This document shows, piece by piece, positions 43,989 through 52,412 of a stretch of DNA of 64,000 nt (the stretch's first letter is position 1; the number at the start of each line of letters is the position of its first letter). Source of the DNA: DATLSM01 sp049585815. Its GTDB lineage: Bacteria > Actinomycetota > Thermoleophilia > Solirubrobacterales > 70-9. Made by a program: the position numbers and the translations under genes. The notes beneath the pieces were generated by a model that did not search any database, was not told where the DNA came from, and saw only the letters and a program-made list of their open reading frames with translations. The stretch spans positions 3,125 to 67,124 of the forward strand of contig JBAVAR010000138.1 of assembly GCA_049585815.1 (NCBI GenBank), given 5' to 3'.

Positions 43989-45452
43989 TCAGTGGCTCCC
44001 TTCGGGCACCTCGGCGGCAATCGTCCCGTGGCCGACGATCGAGTTCCCGGCGAGCAGAACCGCCGTCTGCCCCGGGGAGGCGCCGGCGAAAGATTCAGAC
44101 AGCTCCAAGTCCAGGGTGGGATGAGGCCCCGTCGCTGCTGAGCGCACCGCCACCGGCAGCGGGCGGGTGTGGTAGCGGAGCTTGACCGCGTCGACGCTGG
44201 CGCCGTCACGGTGCAGCACCGCGTCGCGGAGGCGCACACTGCGAGTCTCAAGCTCCCCACGAGTGCCGACGGTGACCGTGTTTGCCCTCGCGTCGGTGGC
44301 GAGAACGTAAAGCGGATCCGGGGCGGAAACGCGGATCCCGCGTCGCTGGCCGACGGTGAACTGGTGATGGCCGGAGTGGCGTCCGATCTCCTGTCCTTCT
44401 CGGTCCACCAGGGCACCCTCGCGCTCGCCCAAGCCGCCATGACGGCGCAGGAATCCACGCTTTCCCTGGCCGGCAAGAAAGCAGAGATCCTGGCTCTCGG
44501 GCTTTTGGGCGACGGCAAGGCCGTGGCGGGCGGCGATCTCGCGCACCTCGGGCTTGGTCAGCTCGGTGAGGGGGAAACGCAGTCGCCCCAGCAGGTTGGG
44601 GGGCAAAGCCGCCAGCATGTAGCTCTGGTCCTTGGCCGAATCGAGCGCCGCGGCGAGCAGCGGCCCGTCGCCGTCCTCGACGATGCGCGCGTAATGGCCG
44701 GTGGCTAGGTGGGAGGCACCGAGCCTGCCCGCGAGGTCGACCATCGCCGCGATCCGCACCTCGCCATTGCAGAGGATGCAGGGATTTGGGGTGCGACCGG
44801 CCGCATGGCCGGAGATAAACTCGGCCACGACGCGGCGGCGGAACTCCTCCTCAAGGTCGAGGGTGAAGTGAGGGATGTCGAGTGAATGCGCCAGTTGGCG
44901 GGCACCGAGCACCGCCTCCGGCGAACAGCAGGCCTTGGCGCCATCGGTCTCCCGGTCTGCCCAGAGCTTCACCGTTACGCCGACAACCTCCACCCCACTC
45001 TCGCGCTCCAGCAGGGCAGCGACGGCGCTATCGACCCCTCCGGACATCGCGACGAGAACCCGGCGGCGGTCGGGATCTGCCAGGAGCTCCCCAGAAGCGG
45101 CGGTGCTCGCCAGCGCTCGGTGAAGGGCGTCGGCCGCGAGCTGTGCGGCGTGGCGCTTGGCCGGAGCCAGGCCACCGATCGCGGCATCAACCTCTTCGAC
45201 CCCGACCCGGGCGGCGTACAGGACGCTCTCGCCGCAAATCAGGTCGACGGTAGCTGCGGTCGCCGCCCGCGTCGCTCCACAACCCTCCGCCTCGAAGCTC
45301 GCCTCGGCCACGACTCCACCCTCAACTACCAGCGATAGCCGCGCCAGGTCGCCGCACGCCGCTCCCCCCGCGGCCCCGGTGAAGGCGCCGTCGGGTACCG
45401 GCCCCTGCCGGCTTCGGTCGCTCAGGTACTGCTCAAACAGCTCACGGCTCAT
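43989..45452 (-). CDS. mnmA: IscU/NifU-like domain fused to tRNA 2-thiouridylase MnmA
   Basis: 487 residues from ATG 45452. Residues ~1-115 are a U-type Fe-S scaffold: ELFEQYLSDRSRQG, GGAACGDL (Cys 33), AEGCGATRAA (Cys 58), and KRHAAQL where IscU has His-Cys; the third ligand is Ala 102 with His 101 kept. Residues ~130-487 are MnmA: PP-loop VAMSGGVDSAVA, CCSPEAVLGARQLA, NPCILCNGEVR, KDQSYMLA, SQDLCFLAGQG, HHQFTVGQRRGI. MnmA thiolates U34 of Glu, Gln and Lys tRNAs. The fusion may deliver sulfur or a cluster directly. No cysteine desulfurase gene is close by. Confidence 0.9.
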   Translation of the reverse strand: MSRELFEQYLSDRSRQGPVPDGAFTGAAGGAACGDLARLSLVVEGGVVAEASFEAEGCGATRAATAATVDLICGESVLYAARVGVEEVDAAIGGLAPAKRHAAQLAADALHRALASTAASGELLADPDRRRVLVAMSGGVDSAVAALLERESGVEVVGVTVKLWADRETDGAKACCSPEAVLGARQLAHSLDIPHFTLDLEEEFRRRVVAEFISGHAAGRTPNPCILCNGEVRIAAMVDLAGRLGASHLATGHYARIVEDGDGPLLAAALDSAKDQSYMLAALPPNLLGRLRFPLTELTKPEVREIAARHGLAVAQKPESQDLCFLAGQGKRGFLRRHGGLGEREGALVDREGQEIGRHSGHHQFTVGQRRGIRVSAPDPLYVLATDARANTVTVGTRGELETRSVRLRDAVLHRDGASVDAVKLRYHTRPLPVAVRSAATGPHPTLDLELSESFAGASPGQTAVLLAGNSIVGHGTIAAEVPEGSH

Positions 45453-45459
45453 CGCACAC

Positions 45460-45465
45460 AGGGTA
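45460..45465 (-). promoter_or_regulatory. -10 element for the IscU-MnmA gene, leaderless
   Basis: On the minus strand TACCCT lies 7 nt before the chosen ATG (45452), which has no Shine-Dalgarno sequence. The TANNNT pattern and spacing fit a leaderless start. It lies just past the 3' end of the 6S-like RNA, so the two would be separate transcripts. Confidence 0.4.
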
Positions 45466-45485
45466 GAGCGCAAACGAGGCTCCAA

Positions 45486-45664
45486 CCCGCCGTCGCCGCC
45501 TCTGGCTTTGATCCCTTCAAGTGAAGGTGGGTGCCTGCCTCCCGCCTGAAGCGGAGGGAGGACATTGGCTCCCGCGCCGTTTGTGTTGGGTCAAACGGTG
45601 AGACGGCTCTCGCACGGGCTCGAGCCTCGGGCGCAAACCGTAGCACTGCTCGGCGACCCCGGTC
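45486..45664 (-). ncRNA. ssrS: probable 6S RNA
   Basis: About 180 nt between the DUF2007-like gene and mnmA with no coding frame. On the minus strand the two ends pair (GTCGCCG at 45657-45651 with CGGCGAC at 45498-45492). A long irregular stem is capped by CGTTTG-ACCCAACA-CAAACG. The 3' strand carries the 6S-like series CACCTTCACTTGAAGGG, ATCAAAGCC and AGGCGGCGACGG, parallel to the E. coli ssrS 3' part. 6S RNA mimics an open promoter and sequesters sigma-A holoenzyme in stationary phase. Exact ends are approximate. Confidence 0.6.
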
Positions 45665-45670
45665 CCGACT

Positions 45671-45955
45671 TCAGTCCAGGTTGGAGAGCAGCAGCTCGGC
45701 CTCACTCCAGCGATCTGGGGGAACCCGCAGAGCGATGTCACCACGACCGAATCGGTCGAGCGGCCAGTCGGCCGTGAGGACCGCCTCGATCCTTGCCTCG
45801 ACCAGCGCCTGGTGCCAGGCGCGCGCCGTTCGCACGTCGCCAAAATCCCGCACGACCTCCCAACCATCGAAGGTGGGGTCATCGACGTGGACCGGCGTCT
45901 GGCCGGGCCCCGGGGAGGAGCGCCAGGACCGCGGAAGCCAGTCGCGCAACGACAC
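45671..45955 (-). CDS. small DUF2007-like protein
   Basis: 94 residues from GTG 45955, placed 1 nt after the aspS stop. The product has a beta-alpha-beta pattern with WEVVRDFGDVRTARAWHQALVEARIEAVLT and a final VPPDRWSEAELLLSNLD, similar to small signal-transducer-like DUF2007 domains that are also found as tails on other proteins. No enzyme motif. Translational coupling to aspS is likely. Function unknown. Confidence 0.65.
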   Translation of the reverse strand: MSLRDWLPRSWRSSPGPGQTPVHVDDPTFDGWEVVRDFGDVRTARAWHQALVEARIEAVLTADWPLDRFGRGDIALRVPPDRWSEAELLLSNLD

Positions 45956-45956
45956 G

Positions 45957-47765
45957 TCAGTGTCCCGCCGGGCCGCGCTTGTGGACCGCAATCCCCAATT
46001 CCTTGAGCTGGATTTCCTCGACCGCCGCCGGAGCACCGGTCAGCAGGTCAAGACCCGAGGCAGTCTTGGGGAAGGCGATGGTGTCGCGGATCGTCTCAGC
46101 ACCGCTCAGGCGTTGGACGAGGCGGTCGATGCCGTAAGCGATTCCTCCGTGAGGCGGAGCACCGTATTGCAGCGCCTCGAGCAGGAAGCCGAAGCGCGCC
46201 TCGGCTGTCTGGGCATCGATCCCCAGCGCACTGAAAACCGCCTCTTGGACATCAGCCCGATTGATCCGGATCGAGCCGCCTCCCAACTCCTGCCCGTTCC
46301 AGACAATGTCGTAGGCGAGAGCCCGTGCGGCACCGGGATCTTCAGGGTCAAACTCGCCGGCCGGCGCGGTGAACGGGTGGTGCAATGAATCCCAGCGCCC
46401 CTCTGTCTCATTCCACTCCATCAACGGCCACTCGACTATCCAGACGAGCTCGTCGGCGTCCTCCGGAATCAGATCGAAGCGCTCAGCCAGCTCGAGCCGC
46501 AGTTGCCCCAGCACAGCATCGGTGACGGGGCGCTCGTCGGCAACTAGCAGAAGCAGATCGCCCTCCTCGGCGCCAAGTTTTGTGTTGAGGTCACGCAACT
46601 CTCCCGTCGAGAGGAACTTGGCGGTGGGCGAGCGCCAGCCGTCACCCTCACAGAACGCCCAGACCAGCCCTTTCGCCCCCAGATCCTGGGCGCGCGAGAT
46701 GAGAGCGTCCAACTCAGAGCGGGGAATCTCGCGGCGGCCGGCGTTGAGCCCTCGCACCGCACCACCCGCCTCCAAGACCGAGCGAAATACCTTGAACTCC
46801 GTCTCGCGCAGGACGTCGCCGAGCTCGACCAGCTCCAATCCGAAGCGCAGGTCGGGGCGATCGGTGCCAAAGCGGCCCATCGCCTCGGCGTAAGACATGC
46901 GGCGCATCGGCAGTGCCACCTCGGGACCGCCGGTGCGCTCAAACAGGTGAGCAAGGAGGCGTTCGTTGAGATCGATCAGGTCCTCGCCATCTACAAATGA
47001 CATCTCGAGGTCCAGCTGGGTGAACTCCGGCTGGCGGTCGGCCCTGGTCGCCTCGTCGCGAAAGCAGCGGGCGATCTGGTAATAGCGCTCGAATCCAGCC
47101 ACCATCAGCAGCTGCTTGAAAAGCTGCGGGGATTGCGGCAGCGCGTAGAAGGAGCCCGCCTGCAGGCGGCTGGGCACGAGGAAGTCGCGGGCACCCTCCG
47201 GCGTGGAGCGGGTGAGAACGGGCGTCTCGAGGTCGACGAAACCCTCGCCGTCGAGGAATTCGCGGATCGCAGCCGTCACCCGGTGGCGCAGCATCAGGGC
47301 GTCGCGCATCTGCTCACGGCGGAGGTCGAGGTATCGGTAGCGCAGGCGGGTGTCCTCGCCCACCTCACCCGAAAAGCCCTCGATCTGGAAGGGAGGGGTC
47401 TCCGAATCGGCCAACAATTCGGCGCCGATCACCTTGAGCTCGACCTGCCCGGTTGCCAGCTCGGGGTTGACCGTCTCCGGCGAGCGACGGACCACCGTTC
47501 CAACCGCCGACACCACGTCCTCAGCCCGCAGCCCGTGAGCCAGCTCGAAGGCCTCTGCGGAGGCTTCCGGATGGAATACGAGTTGGACGATTCCGGTTCT
47601 ATCGCGGAGGTCGATAAAGATCAGGCCGCCGTGGTCGCGGCGGCGATTCACCCAGCCGGCGACGCGTGCCTCAGAGTCGACCCGGTCGCCCAGCAGCTGG
47701 CCGCACCAACTGTCGCGGTAGCGGTTCGCGCGAAGCGCCGGCGCCGTGCCCGGAGGGCAGCTCAC
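45957..47765 (-). CDS. aspS: aspartyl-tRNA synthetase, likely non-discriminating
   Basis: 602 residues, bacterial type: N-terminal OB fold (VAGWVNRRRDHGGLIFIDLRD), class II motif 2 in ARCFRDEATRADRQPEFTQLD, a GAD insertion domain, and motif 3 GGIAYGIDRLVQRLSG. The anticodon-binding loop reads RRRDHGG; a His at this point marks AspRS enzymes that also charge tRNA-Asn, which then need GatCAB to make Asn-tRNA. E. coli has Leu here. Follows hisS with a 4 nt overlap. Confidence 0.95.
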   Translation of the reverse strand: MSCPPGTAPALRANRYRDSWCGQLLGDRVDSEARVAGWVNRRRDHGGLIFIDLRDRTGIVQLVFHPEASAEAFELAHGLRAEDVVSAVGTVVRRSPETVNPELATGQVELKVIGAELLADSETPPFQIEGFSGEVGEDTRLRYRYLDLRREQMRDALMLRHRVTAAIREFLDGEGFVDLETPVLTRSTPEGARDFLVPSRLQAGSFYALPQSPQLFKQLLMVAGFERYYQIARCFRDEATRADRQPEFTQLDLEMSFVDGEDLIDLNERLLAHLFERTGGPEVALPMRRMSYAEAMGRFGTDRPDLRFGLELVELGDVLRETEFKVFRSVLEAGGAVRGLNAGRREIPRSELDALISRAQDLGAKGLVWAFCEGDGWRSPTAKFLSTGELRDLNTKLGAEEGDLLLLVADERPVTDAVLGQLRLELAERFDLIPEDADELVWIVEWPLMEWNETEGRWDSLHHPFTAPAGEFDPEDPGAARALAYDIVWNGQELGGGSIRINRADVQEAVFSALGIDAQTAEARFGFLLEALQYGAPPHGGIAYGIDRLVQRLSGAETIRDTIAFPKTASGLDLLTGAPAAVEEIQLKELGIAVHKRGPAGH

Positions 47766-49003
47766 GACCGTCCGCCTAAGTCCTCGATGATCGTGGCACC
47801 GTCGGCCGGGCGTTGTTCGCCCGTCTGCATATCGCGCACTTGCATTGCCCGGTCGCCCTCGAGGATGATCACCTTGCGCGCTCCGATCCGGTCGGCGTGT
47901 TTGAGCTGGCCCTTAAGGCTGCGACCGGCGAGGTCGAGCTCGGCCGAGAGACCGGCGTGGCGCAGCTCGGCCGTCAACGCCATCGCCTTCCTCCTGTCCC
48001 CATCGTCGGCGACCGCGACGAAGGCGTCGCGCTCCGTTCGCACCTCATCCTCCTCCAGCGCCAGCAGAATGCGCTCGATCCCAGCTGCCCAACCGACCGC
48101 CGCCGTGGGCGGTCCGCTGAGCTGCTCGATCAAGCCGTCATAACGGCCACCACCGCCCACCTCTGACTGGGCGCCTAGCCCTTCGCAGACAAATGAAAAT
48201 ACTGTCCGCGTGTAGTAGTCGAGGCCGCGAACGAGGGTGGGGTCGATCTCGTAGGCGATCCCCGCGGTATCGAGGAGCGTCTGCACCTCGGCGAAGTGCT
48301 CGGCGTCCTCCCCCTCGAGTGCGTCGGTGATTTTGGGTGCGCTCGCCATCACACCACGGGTCCCCTGGTCACCGGAGTCAAAGGCACGTAGCGGGTTGAT
48401 CTCGATCCGTTCACGCACGTCCGTGGAGAGATCGGCTTCATGGGCGCGCAAGTGGGACTTCAGCTCCACCAGATACTCACGCCTCAGAGAAGGCGAGCCC
48501 AGACTTCCGAGCCGCAGCTCGACCCCGGGAACGCCAAGCTCGGCGAGCAGGTCGGCGAGCAGCATGATCACCTCGACGTCAGCCAATGGCGAGTCGGTCC
48601 CAATGCACTCGGCGCCGAGTTGGTGAAATTGGCGGTAGCGACCTGCCTGCGGGCGCTCATGGCGAAAGAAGGAGCCGAGGTAAGAGAGCTTCACGGGCTG
48701 TGCCAGCTTGTGCAGACCGTGCTCGAGATAGGCACGACAAATCGGCGCGGTGCCCTCAGGGCGCAGGGTGAGGCTACGCCCGCCTTTGTCCTCGAAGGTG
48801 AACATCTCCTTGCGGACGATGTCAGTAGAGCGACCGACCCCGCGCTCGAACAGCTCGGTGTACTCGAAGGCGGGCGTTGCGATCGGCCCATAGCCGGCAC
48901 GGGCGAAGTTCTCGGCAGCAACCCGTTCCACTCGCCGCCGTGCGCCCATCTGCGCGGGCAGCAGGTCGAAGGTTCCGCGGGGCGCCTGGTACTTGCTGGC
49001 CAT
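47762..49003 (-). CDS. hisS: histidyl-tRNA synthetase
   Basis: 413 residues. Motif 1 region YGPIATPAFEYTELFERGVG, motif 2 SFFRHERPQAGRYRQFHQLGAE, the HisRS-specific LVRGLDYYTRTVFSFV, and motif 3 VGWAAGIERILLALEE. A standard anticodon domain ends the protein. The hydrolase-hisS-aspS arrangement matches Rv2581c-hisS-(...)-aspS of Mycobacterium. Confidence 0.96.
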   Translation of the reverse strand: MASKYQAPRGTFDLLPAQMGARRRVERVAAENFARAGYGPIATPAFEYTELFERGVGRSTDIVRKEMFTFEDKGGRSLTLRPEGTAPICRAYLEHGLHKLAQPVKLSYLGSFFRHERPQAGRYRQFHQLGAECIGTDSPLADVEVIMLLADLLAELGVPGVELRLGSLGSPSLRREYLVELKSHLRAHEADLSTDVRERIEINPLRAFDSGDQGTRGVMASAPKITDALEGEDAEHFAEVQTLLDTAGIAYEIDPTLVRGLDYYTRTVFSFVCEGLGAQSEVGGGGRYDGLIEQLSGPPTAAVGWAAGIERILLALEEDEVRTERDAFVAVADDGDRRKAMALTAELRHAGLSAELDLAGRSLKGQLKHADRIGARKVIILEGDRAMQVRDMQTGEQRPADGATIIEDLGGRS

Positions 49004-49033
49004 GATCGCCGCGACCTTACCTGCGGGGGGCTG

Positions 49034-49678
49034 CTATCGCGCTAGCTCGGCCAGAAATGGGTTCGAGGCACGCTCGGCGCCCACCGTGGTCACGTCCATG
49101 TGGCCGGGATAAACAGCGGTGTGCCCGGAATGGGACTCCGATAGCGAGCGAATCGACTCAAACAACGTCTGCCAATCGCCACCGGGCAGGTCCACCCGCC
49201 CGACCGAGCCTCGGAAGAGCACGTCGCCGGAGAAAATCGCATCCTCACCCTGCACCGAGTAGGTGACGTGGCCGGGGCTGTGGCCGGGAGTGAAGATCAC
49301 TTTCAGGGTCAATCCGGCGAGCGTCAGGGTCTCGCCTCCGTGCACCGGCTCGTCGGCGTCATAGCTCTGATAGGGGCCAAGTCCCTCAAAGGGAACAAAG
49401 GACATGATGTCAGCGAGGACCGGGGCTTCAAGCGCCGGGCAGAAGACGGGTGCGCCGGTCTCCTTGGCAACCGGCGCTACGGCGCCGATGTGGTCGAAGT
49501 GGCAGTGGGTGAGGAGGATCGCCTCGACGGTTACCCCTAGCTCCTCGACCGCGGAAAGAATCCGATCGGGCTCCTCACCGGGGTCGATGATCAATGCCTG
49601 GCTGGAATCATCGCGCCGCACCAGGAAGCAGTTCTCGGCAATGGGACCGACGGTGAGCATGCGGACGTCGAGGCTCAC
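49034..49678 (-). CDS. MBL-fold hydrolase (glyoxalase II-like)
   Basis: 214 residues from GTG 49678, overlapping the stop of the upstream gene as GTGA. All metal ligands of the metallo-beta-lactamase fold are present: LLTHCHFDHIGA (HxHxDH), FTPGHSPGHVTY (His), FSGDVLFRGSVGRVDLP (Asp) and VYPGHMDVTT (His). The layout fits hydroxyacylglutathione hydrolase relatives, but Actinobacteria lack glutathione, so the natural thioester is probably another thiol adduct. Conserved neighbour of hisS in Actinobacteria. Confidence 0.88.
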   Translation of the reverse strand: MSLDVRMLTVGPIAENCFLVRRDDSSQALIIDPGEEPDRILSAVEELGVTVEAILLTHCHFDHIGAVAPVAKETGAPVFCPALEAPVLADIMSFVPFEGLGPYQSYDADEPVHGGETLTLAGLTLKVIFTPGHSPGHVTYSVQGEDAIFSGDVLFRGSVGRVDLPGGDWQTLFESIRSLSESHSGHTAVYPGHMDVTTVGAERASNPFLAELAR

Positions 49679-50040
49679 TGGCCCCCCCGGGCGCGGATCC
49701 GCGCCCGCTCGCGGCGCCGCCACAACGCTATGTCGATGTAGTAGCCGGCTGGGATGTAGAAAACCAGCATGAAGGCACCGAGGGCCAGCGCGGCACCGAT
49801 CGGACGGCTGAAGATCACGAGGAGGAGGACTGCGAAAATCACGGCAGCCCCGGCACCACGGAGCGCGGCCCCGCGCCAGGTCGGTGGCAGGTCAACCTTG
49901 GGACCGGGTTTGCGGGAGGCGCGGGCACGGGCCTTAGCCTCCTCGCGACTGCGGGGACGGGAGGTGCGGCGGCCGGAGTCGATCCGGCCTCCCTGTGTGC
50001 CGCGGTGCTTGCGATGGCGCTTCTTCCTGGTCTGGGCCAT
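49675..50040 (-). CDS. small basic membrane protein
   Basis: 121 residues. The first 60 are strongly basic and likely disordered (MAQTRKKRHRKHRGTQ). Two hydrophobic helices follow (AAVIFAVLLLVIFSRPIGAALALGAFMLVFYIPAGYYI), then a short basic tail. Not recognised as a named family. Overlap with the MBL hydrolase gene suggests coupling. A role at membrane-nucleic acid contacts is conceivable from charge only. Confidence 0.55.
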   Translation of the reverse strand: MAQTRKKRHRKHRGTQGGRIDSGRRTSRPRSREEAKARARASRKPGPKVDLPPTWRGAALRGAGAAVIFAVLLLVIFSRPIGAALALGAFMLVFYIPAGYYIDIALWRRRERARIRARGGQ

Positions 50041-50052
50041 TGGCAATTGAAT

Positions 50053-50940
50053 CTAATCGGTTGCGCTCGCCAGCCGCCGCTCGATCACATGGCGATCGTG
50101 GTCAAAGCCCCGGATCGGCACGTCGCCGGGATAGCCGATCAAGGCGGCCTCGGGAACGAGGCCGACCAATTCGGCCTCGGCAGGGCGTGCACCGAGGGGG
50201 GCGCCCAACGCGCGAATCCGCTCCAGGACTGCTGCCAAGGGAACCGCGAGCGGATCGTGGATATTGGTTGAGACCTGGCCACGGCCGCTCGAGAGCGTGA
50301 CGCCCATCGCCCTGACCCCGGCAAGACCGCCGCCGGACTCGCGCAATCCTGCCGCTATGACCCGGGCGATCTCGGGTTCGCCCCCCTCCAGCTCGACATT
50401 GAATGCCGCCAGCGGCGGGCGGGCTGTGATCAGGGTGGCGCCCGCAGTGCGATGCGGAAGGGCGGGACCGCGGTCGGCATGCAGCGCTCCAGCCTCCATG
50501 CGCTGCCACAGTTCGGAGAGGCCGCCGTTGCGGAAGTAGGCGCGCTCGGCGCGGCCGGGGTTGCTCGCCAGTTCACCATAGAGAAAGACTGGAACGCCGA
50601 GCCCGCCGATCTGATCGGCGACCTCGACCGCCTCGGCGCGGGCTGCGAGGCGCTCAGCCAAGTCAAGCCAGATAATCGGGCAGACGTCGAGAGCCCCGAT
50701 CGCCGGATGGACACCAGTGTAGGAGCCCATATCTATCGTCTCGATCGCCTTCTCGGCACCCCAGACTAGAGCGTCCAAGAGCGGGCCCGCACCTGCGGCA
50801 ACGGTGAAGACGGTGCGGTCATGATCCACGTCGGAATGGCGGTCGAGAACTGTCACCCCTTTGGAGAGGACGGCCTCTAGGGCGCCAATTCGGGCGGGGT
50901 CATCTCCCTCTGAGAAGTTGGGTGCGCCGAGCAACGTCAT
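50053..50940 (-). CDS. glutamate formimidoyltransferase domain protein
   Basis: 295 residues of the formiminotransferase type: NFSEGDDPARIGALE, TVLDRHSDVDHDRTVFTVAG-like start, and IDMGSYTGVHPAIGALDVCPI with the conserved His. It lacks the cyclodeaminase part of the mammalian FTCD. The reaction moves a formimino group from formiminoglutamate to tetrahydrofolate during histidine breakdown; no other hut genes are in the window, so a one-carbon or unknown role is possible. Confidence 0.85.
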   Translation of the reverse strand: MTLLGAPNFSEGDDPARIGALEAVLSKGVTVLDRHSDVDHDRTVFTVAAGAGPLLDALVWGAEKAIETIDMGSYTGVHPAIGALDVCPIIWLDLAERLAARAEAVEVADQIGGLGVPVFLYGELASNPGRAERAYFRNGGLSELWQRMEAGALHADRGPALPHRTAGATLITARPPLAAFNVELEGGEPEIARVIAAGLRESGGGLAGVRAMGVTLSSGRGQVSTNIHDPLAVPLAAVLERIRALGAPLGARPAEAELVGLVPEAALIGYPGDVPIRGFDHDRHVIERRLASATD

Positions 50941-50941
50941 C

Positions 50942-51895
50942 TCAGAGAAGAAGCTCGCCCCTGGAAACGATCGTCACGCCGTCGATTTCTACAGTTGGTT
51001 CGAGCACCACGCAATCGAGGTGAACCGGGACCTGCACGGTGCCGCCGATTGCCGCCGAGGCGCCAAAGGCGACATGCGCAGTGCCGAGTATCTTCTCATC
51101 CTCGAGTACATCACCGGTGAGGATCGCTTTCTCGTTTGTGCCAATCCCCAACTCAGCGACATTCGTGCCGTCCGGGCCGTGGGCGCTAAGCAGTTCGAAG
51201 AGGATGGCGCCAGCTGTTCCGCTCGCCTCGGTTAGGTGCCCAGCGCGAACGGTAAGCGTCACCGGGGTGTCCAAGTTCCCCACTCCAGCGATTGACCCGT
51301 CGATGACCAATGTCCCCTCCCCCGTCCCCTCCAATGGCGCGATGAAGCCCTCGCCACATGGCAGGTTGCCGAAGGCTCCGGGTTGGGTCAGCTCACCGGC
51401 GTCAGAGATCGCCCGGCGACCCTCGAGGCCCAGTCGCAGATCACTGCCGTGGGGGCAGGTGACGCGGGCCTCCTCACCGCGGTCGAGCACAGCGGAAACA
51501 GCGTGTCCGCGGCGACGCAGCTCGGCCATGTCGGCACTCATTACGCGAGCCAGCATCTGGGCAGTTACGCCTGGCAGTGTTGCGATGCGAACGCCAGCCT
51601 CGCTCGCGGCCTTGCGGGCCGCGGTATGAGACAGTGACTGGAGTGTCGGGGCGAGAACGACATCCGCAGTGACCATCGCCGCGGCGATGGGAGTCGGGGG
51701 CTCGGCGGCGTGGGAATCCCGCTCAGCAATTACGGCGAGAATCGCATCGGCGCCGGCTTCTTGGGCCTCGCCCGTCAACTTTTCGCCTATTTCCTGCGTT
51801 GCTGGGTTGCAGACGACCAGAACCTCCTCTCCAGACGCGACGCCCATACAGTCGCGAACGACCGCCCGCACTGCCGCCATGAGATCAACCGTCAT
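50942..51895 (-). CDS. M29-like (aminopeptidase T) family metalloenzyme
   Basis: 317 residues. The late metal ligands of this family can be placed: NLPCGEGFIAPLEG (Glu), ELGIGTNEKAILTGDVLEDEK (Glu), GTAHVAFGAS (His) and VPVHLDCVV (His, Asp). The N-terminal half is the variable cap. Relatives include leucyl aminopeptidase T and 2,5-dihydroxypyridine dioxygenase-like enzymes, so peptidase activity is probable, not certain. It stops next to the formiminotransferase start. Confidence 0.78.
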   Translation of the reverse strand: MTVDLMAAVRAVVRDCMGVASGEEVLVVCNPATQEIGEKLTGEAQEAGADAILAVIAERDSHAAEPPTPIAAAMVTADVVLAPTLQSLSHTAARKAASEAGVRIATLPGVTAQMLARVMSADMAELRRRGHAVSAVLDRGEEARVTCPHGSDLRLGLEGRRAISDAGELTQPGAFGNLPCGEGFIAPLEGTGEGTLVIDGSIAGVGNLDTPVTLTVRAGHLTEASGTAGAILFELLSAHGPDGTNVAELGIGTNEKAILTGDVLEDEKILGTAHVAFGASAAIGGTVQVPVHLDCVVLEPTVEIDGVTIVSRGELLL

Positions 51896-51986
51896 CGCTA
51901 GCGAAGGCTAGCTTCACCAGCAATCCGGCGAGAGGACGCTGCGTGGGCTTGACTGGACCTCGGCGCATTGGATACGCGGTACAACA

Positions 51987-52160
51987 TCAATCGTCGTCGT
52001 GGCGATGGCGTAGGGCCCACGCCTCAAAACACACGAGGCCCACAAGGATCGAGGAAAAGGCAGCGAACGGCGCCCACCAGTCAGCGGGCCTGGCGATCCC
52101 CAGCACCGCGACGACAAACGCGTTTCCAGCCAAAAGGAACGCGACAAATACAGGCCGCAT
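51987..52160 (-). CDS. small two-helix membrane protein
   Basis: 57 residues if begun at ATG 52160 (MRPVFVAFLLAGNAFVVAV); an upstream start at 52250 would add 30 non-conserved residues. Two hydrophobic segments (FVAFLLAGNAFVVAVLGIA and FAAFSSILVGLVCFEAWAL) are separated by a Trp/Pro turn, and the tail is RHRHDDD. Family unknown. It lies just before the tRNA that hosts the integrative element. Confidence 0.45.
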   Translation of the reverse strand: MRPVFVAFLLAGNAFVVAVLGIARPADWWAPFAAFSSILVGLVCFEAWALRHRHDDD

Positions 52161-52259
52161 CGCGGCCCACCTCGTCTCTGGTGGACGATTGGTTCTGGGC
52201 GCCACACTCCAAGGATTGCAGCCATCGCCCAGCAGTTCCATCGCTACCATGCCATCCCC

Positions 52260-52333
52260 GCCGGAGTAGCTCAGCTGGTTAGAGCAGCGGAATCATAATC
52301 CGCGTGTCGGGGGTTCGAGTCCCTCCTCCGGCA
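52260..52333 (+). tRNA. tRNA with CAT anticodon (elongator Met or Ile2)
   Basis: Full cloverleaf: acceptor GCCGGAG/CTCCGGC, D-arm GCTC...GAGC, anticodon stem GCGGA/TCCGC around ATCATAA, T-arm GGGGG-TTCGAGT-CCCTC. The first acceptor pair is G-C, so this is not the initiator. Met versus lysidine-modified Ile2 cannot be settled here. Its 3' half from the first anticodon-loop base onward is also present at 63799-63840, identifying it as the integration target. Confidence 0.93.
52292..52333 (+). repeat. attL core (42 bp repeat with attR)
   Basis: Identical base for base with 63799-63840, ATCATAATCC...CTCCTCCGGCA; the flanking bases differ on both sides. The identity begins exactly at the first base of the anticodon loop, a usual crossover point for tyrosine integrases, and ends at the discriminator base, so integration restores a working tRNA. 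Confidence 0.93.
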
Positions 52334-52390
52334 TTCACTTATTCCCTGTAAATCAGCATATATCGCAAGTGCCAGAAGGAACGAATCGCG

Positions 52391-52412
52391 AAATGTGTCC
52401 CAGATATGTCCC
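52391..52412 (+). repeat. left arm-type repeats of the integrase
   Basis: AAATGTGTCCC at 52391-52401 is followed by AGATATGTCCC at 52402-52412 (9 of 11 matching). The same AAATGTGTCCC occurs twice near attR. Short direct repeats 60-110 nt inside both att cores are typical arm-binding sites for the integrase N-terminal domain. Confidence 0.6.
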
